Assembly (NCBI GenBank): GCA_947564645.1 | Contig: CANOCU010000013.1 | Location: forward strand, 1-64,000 | DNA from: an uncultured Lachnospiraceae bacterium | Lineage (GTDB): Bacteria > Bacillota > Clostridia > Lachnospirales > Lachnospiraceae | Direction of reading: 5' to 3' | Length of the DNA stretch: 64,000 nucleotides | Shown: positions 61,154-64,000 of the stretch, piece by piece | Numbering within the stretch: the stretch's first letter is position 1 | Layout: the number at the start of each line of letters is the position of its first letter | The notes under the pieces: model-generated | Seen by the model: only the letters and a program-made list of their open reading frames with translations | Told to the model about the DNA's origin: nothing | Database searches by the model: none | Made by a program: the position numbers and the translations under genes

Positions 61154-63619
61154 ATGAGAAAGAAGTGGTACGGAAGGAAAGCGACCGCCATGCTGTTAGC
61201 CGCTGCGATGGCAGCCGGGCTGACGACCTGCGGCGGCGCACAGGGGGATACTTCGGGGAAAGATACGGGAACGGCGGAGACGACGGAAGCGTCCGGCGCG
61301 GGTGAGGAAGGTGCGGATGCCGCAGACGGTGCGGCAGAGGAAGGCGGCGAAAAGAGCGCTGCCGGAAGTACGTCGCAGTATGCCGTCACGGAGGAGAACG
61401 GGAACCGGGAACTGACCATGAACAGGCAGCCGGAGGCTTCTTACTGGTTCCCGGCACAGCTGCTTGAATGGAAAGCGGAGGAAGATGAGGATCTGCGGTT
61501 TAACGTGAGCACGGTGCCGTTGGCGAAGAGGGTGGATATCGCGGATTTAGAGCCGGTGAACGGTACGCAGAATAAGGAGACGCGGAGCATGGCGATTTCC
61601 ATTATGAACGGCAGTACCAGCGGAAATTCCCCGCACGGGCTGAATAAGGCTGAGGCAAACGCCTTTTCCTACTGGCAGTATGTGGATCTGTTGGTGTATT
61701 GGGGCGGTTCCTCGGGAGAGGGGCTGATCGTGGCGCCTTCCGCGGATGTGGTGGATGCAGGGCATAAGAACGGCGTGCCGGTGATCGGTACGGTTTTCAT
61801 GCCGCAGGCGGCTCACGGCGGTAAGATGACCTGGCTGGAGGACCTTTTACAGAAGGAAAAGGACGGCAGTTATCCGGTGGCGGATAAGCTGATCGAGGTA
61901 GCGCATATATACGGGTTCGACGGCTGGTTCATCAACCAGGAGACGGAGGGCACGGACGAGGAGCCTCTGACGGCGGACCATGCGGCGCGGATGCAGGAGT
62001 TCCTTGGCTATTACAAGGCGCAGGCCCCGGAACTGGAACTGATCTACTATGATTCCATGACGGCGGAAGGAAAGATGGACTGGCAGAACGCGCTGACGAA
62101 GAAGAATGCCATGTTCCTGCAGACGGAGGATGGAGCGCCGGTGGCGGATGATATGTTCCTGAATTTCTGGTGGACGTCCGAGAAGCTGGCGCCGGAAGAA
62201 CTGCTTAAGGCTTCCGCTTCGCTTGCGCAGGAGAAGGGGATCGATCCCTACAGCCTGTATGCGGGCGTGGATCTGCAGAGCAACGGTTATCATACGGAGA
62301 TTGACTGGAGTCTTTTCGAGAAGCCGGAGGGCGGCACCTATACGTCGCTGGGACTTTACTGCCCGAGTTGGGCTTATTTTTCCACGGAAATGATTCAGGA
62401 TTTCTGGAAGCAGGAGAATAAGCTGTGGGTGAATGCCAAGGGGGATCCGTCGGCGGAAGTGGAGATTACGGACGATACGCAGTGGAGGGGCGTGTCCTTC
62501 TATGTGGTGGAGCGCACGGCGGTCACCAGCCTTCCTTTTGTGACAAATTTCTCTACGGGAAACGGATACGGCTTCTATAAAAACGGAGAACTGATCAGTC
62601 AGTTAGACTGGAACAATTGGAGTATTTCCGATCTTCTGCCCACCTACCGCTACATCATCGAGGACGGCGAGGGCAATGATCTGACGGCGGATCTGGATGT
62701 GGGTGACGCCTGGTACGGCGGCACAAGCCTGATCCTGCGGGGTTCCATGAAGGCGGGCGCAGAGTCGGTGATCCGGCTGTACAGTGCGGGTCTTACGATG
62801 GCGGAGCAGATGGAGTTTACTACCACGGTCAGGGCAAGAGGCGGCGAGATCGCGGTGGATGCGGTGCTGACGACGGAAGATGGCAGCGAGACGGTACTGG
62901 AAGGGGACCGGAAAGCAGGAGAAGAGTGGACTACGATCACCTACGATGCGTCTGCGCTGTCCGGAAAGACGATCCGGAAGATCTCTTACAGGCTGCGGTC
63001 CGATGCGGATGTGAACGGGTTACAGCTTCGTTTCGGCAATATCACGATGGCGCAGATCGGTCAGGAAGAGAGCGCTTCCGTGAGCAACGTGCAGGTACTC
63101 GACAGCGAATTCGATGAGGACGGCATGTATGCGGGCGTGCGGCTGGCATGGGATACGGACGTGCAGACGGATTACTATGAGGTATACCGGATCAACCAGG
63201 ATCAGACGAAATCGCTGCTGGGCGTGTCTAACACCACGAGCTTCTATATCAATACGCTGCCGCGCACGGATGAGACGAACAGATCCGACTTCCAGGTGGT
63301 GCCGGTGAATGCGCTGCTTATCGAAGGCGCCGGGGATAAGGTTACGATGGAGTGGCCGGACAACAGTCTGCCGAAGGCGGCTTTTGCGGCGGATGTGACC
63401 CTGGCAGCGCCGGGTGAGACGGTGACCTTCAGCAGCCTTTGCTCCCAGAATACGGAGAAAGTGACCTGGACGATCACCGGTTCCGATACGGAGAGCGCGG
63501 AGGGCGAGCAGGTATCCGTTACCTATCCGGAGGAAGGCGTCTACGATGTATCCATAACGGCGCAGAACGCGTCGGGAACCGCGGAGACGACACAGGAAGG
63601 GTATATCGGTCGTGACTGA
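61154..63619 (+). CDS. GH85 endo-beta-N-acetylglucosaminidase lipoprotein, 3' end frameshifted
   Basis: A secreted or surface-anchored enzyme that cuts between the two core GlcNAc residues of N-glycans. An N-terminal signal with a likely lipobox (GLTTC, C26) precedes an Ala/Glu/Gly-rich linker. The catalytic domain follows with FDGWFINQET, where N261 and E263 match the oxazoline-stabilising Asn and acid/base Glu of GH85. A beta-sandwich, a fibronectin-like module (YYEVYRINQDQTKSLLG) and a PKD-like domain (APGETVTFSSLC...YPEEGVYDVSITAQNASG) come next. An extra G near 63608 moves the frame to a stop at 63617; the +1 frame continues into a C-terminal carbohydrate-binding domain. Confidence 0.92.
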   Translation: MRKKWYGRKATAMLLAAAMAAGLTTCGGAQGDTSGKDTGTAETTEASGAGEEGADAADGAAEEGGEKSAAGSTSQYAVTEENGNRELTMNRQPEASYWFPAQLLEWKAEEDEDLRFNVSTVPLAKRVDIADLEPVNGTQNKETRSMAISIMNGSTSGNSPHGLNKAEANAFSYWQYVDLLVYWGGSSGEGLIVAPSADVVDAGHKNGVPVIGTVFMPQAAHGGKMTWLEDLLQKEKDGSYPVADKLIEVAHIYGFDGWFINQETEGTDEEPLTADHAARMQEFLGYYKAQAPELELIYYDSMTAEGKMDWQNALTKKNAMFLQTEDGAPVADDMFLNFWWTSEKLAPEELLKASASLAQEKGIDPYSLYAGVDLQSNGYHTEIDWSLFEKPEGGTYTSLGLYCPSWAYFSTEMIQDFWKQENKLWVNAKGDPSAEVEITDDTQWRGVSFYVVERTAVTSLPFVTNFSTGNGYGFYKNGELISQLDWNNWSISDLLPTYRYIIEDGEGNDLTADLDVGDAWYGGTSLILRGSMKAGAESVIRLYSAGLTMAEQMEFTTTVRARGGEIAVDAVLTTEDGSETVLEGDRKAGEEWTTITYDASALSGKTIRKISYRLRSDADVNGLQLRFGNITMAQIGQEESASVSNVQVLDSEFDEDGMYAGVRLAWDTDVQTDYYEVYRINQDQTKSLLGVSNTTSFYINTLPRTDETNRSDFQVVPVNALLIEGAGDKVTMEWPDNSLPKAAFAADVTLAAPGETVTFSSLCSQNTEKVTWTITGSDTESAEGEQVSVTYPEEGVYDVSITAQNASGTAETTQEGYIGRD

Positions 63620-64000
63620 CAATGCGGCCGGAGGGCTTGCGCTTCTTTCGCAGGGAGCCGGTACGGAGGCGGACGCTTATGTCAATGAGAATGAGGCGCC
63701 GGAATTTGCCGTGGACGGCGATGTGACGAAGAAGTGGTGTGCGACCGGAAGCGCGCCGCACGAGATCACGTTGGATCTGGGTTCCGTGAAGACGGTAAGC
63801 GCGGTGGATGTGTACCATGCGGAGGCCGGTGGAGAAGGCGCGGATATGAATACGAAGTCCTACGCAATCTATGTTAGCGTTGACGGTGCGGCCTTCGAGG
63901 AAGTGCGCAGCGTGACGAGAAATACGGCGGGTACGACCCACGACGCGTTTGCACCGGTGGCGGCACAGTTCGTGAAGCTGGTGATCAATAAGCCGACCCA
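63609..64000 (+). pseudogene. F5/8-type (CBM32-like) domain of the GH85 gene, displaced by frameshift, continues off window
   Basis: In the frame one base away from the GH85 frame, the sequence reads VVTDNAAGGLALLSQGAGTE, then ADAYVNENEAPEFAVDGDVTKKW and HEITLDLGSVKTVSAVDVYHAEAGGEG, the start of a discoidin/F5/8-type C (CBM32-like) domain. It has no start codon or ribosome binding site of its own and reads to the end of the window without a stop. Deleting one G at 63608 joins it to the GH85 frame as EGYIVVTDN. Confidence 0.82.

Noticed and set aside
1..64000. tRNA, rRNA, insertion sequence or phage integrase genes
   Set aside because: No tRNA cloverleaf, rRNA segment, transposase or integrase motif was seen by eye; short remnants could be missed.

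Overview
The window looks like a chromosomal segment of a motile, gut-type Lachnospiraceae bacterium (Clostridia). This rests on the flgM-flgN-flgK-flgK-flgL-fliW-csrA order, a secA-prfB pair, ECF sigma/DUF4179 and DUF6809-like proteins, strong AGGAGG ribosome binding sites, and two LacI-controlled sugar loci. The genus cannot be fixed from the sequence alone.

Layout. 1-6 kb: a broken Xre regulator, a small orphan protein, an AIM24-like protein and an McrBC-like two-gene restriction system. 6-8 kb: a GH3 glycosidase. 8.3-13.8 kb: an operon behind a palindrome-bearing promoter, encoding a methylase/HsdS-like fusion with degenerate catalytic motifs, a TIR protein with the NADase glutamate, and a RecD2 helicase fused to DUF4186. 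13.8-18.9 kb: a two-component system and a Bce-like ABC exporter whose permease is split by an in-frame TGA. 18.9-25.8 kb: the late flagellar operon under a near-perfect sigma-28 promoter. 25.9-27.0 kb: a membrane protein and winged-helix regulator behind nested palindromes. 27.1-30.5 kb: an AT-richer three-gene cassette (HEPN-like, ParA-like ATPase with KGGMGRTT, STAND/Sll1717-like ATPase), the second candidate for an undescribed, probably defensive, system. 30.5-34.5 kb: secA with a 170-nt structured leader, and prfB with its programmed +1 frameshift. 34.6-36.4 kb: three minus-strand accessory proteins. 36.6-43.1 kb: a fructan-type locus (LacI, ABC importer, GH32, GH172) whose binding protein and first permease are ruined by a frameshift and a fusing deletion. 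43.1-45.8 kb: tex behind a hairpin-rich leader. 45.9-49.3 kb: a BlaI/M56 sensor pair. 49.4-52.6 kb: a lone hisB and an ECF sigma/DUF4179 pair flanked by two paralogous Xre regulators. 52.9-64.0 kb: an N-glycan locus (LacI, permease, binding protein, GH130, GH38, GH85).

How it works together. The last locus reads as a complete logic for high-mannose N-glycans: a secreted endo-beta-N-acetylglucosaminidase releases the glycan, an ABC importer takes it up, a GH38 trims alpha-mannose and a GH130 phosphorolyses the remaining Man-GlcNAc. The fructan locus pairs GH32 with a difructose-anhydride-type GH172. Both importers lack an intact first permease, and three genes carry frameshifts or stops (ftsX-like permease, fructan binding protein, GH85). 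That means either real decay or errors in the assembly, and it should be settled before functions are assigned.
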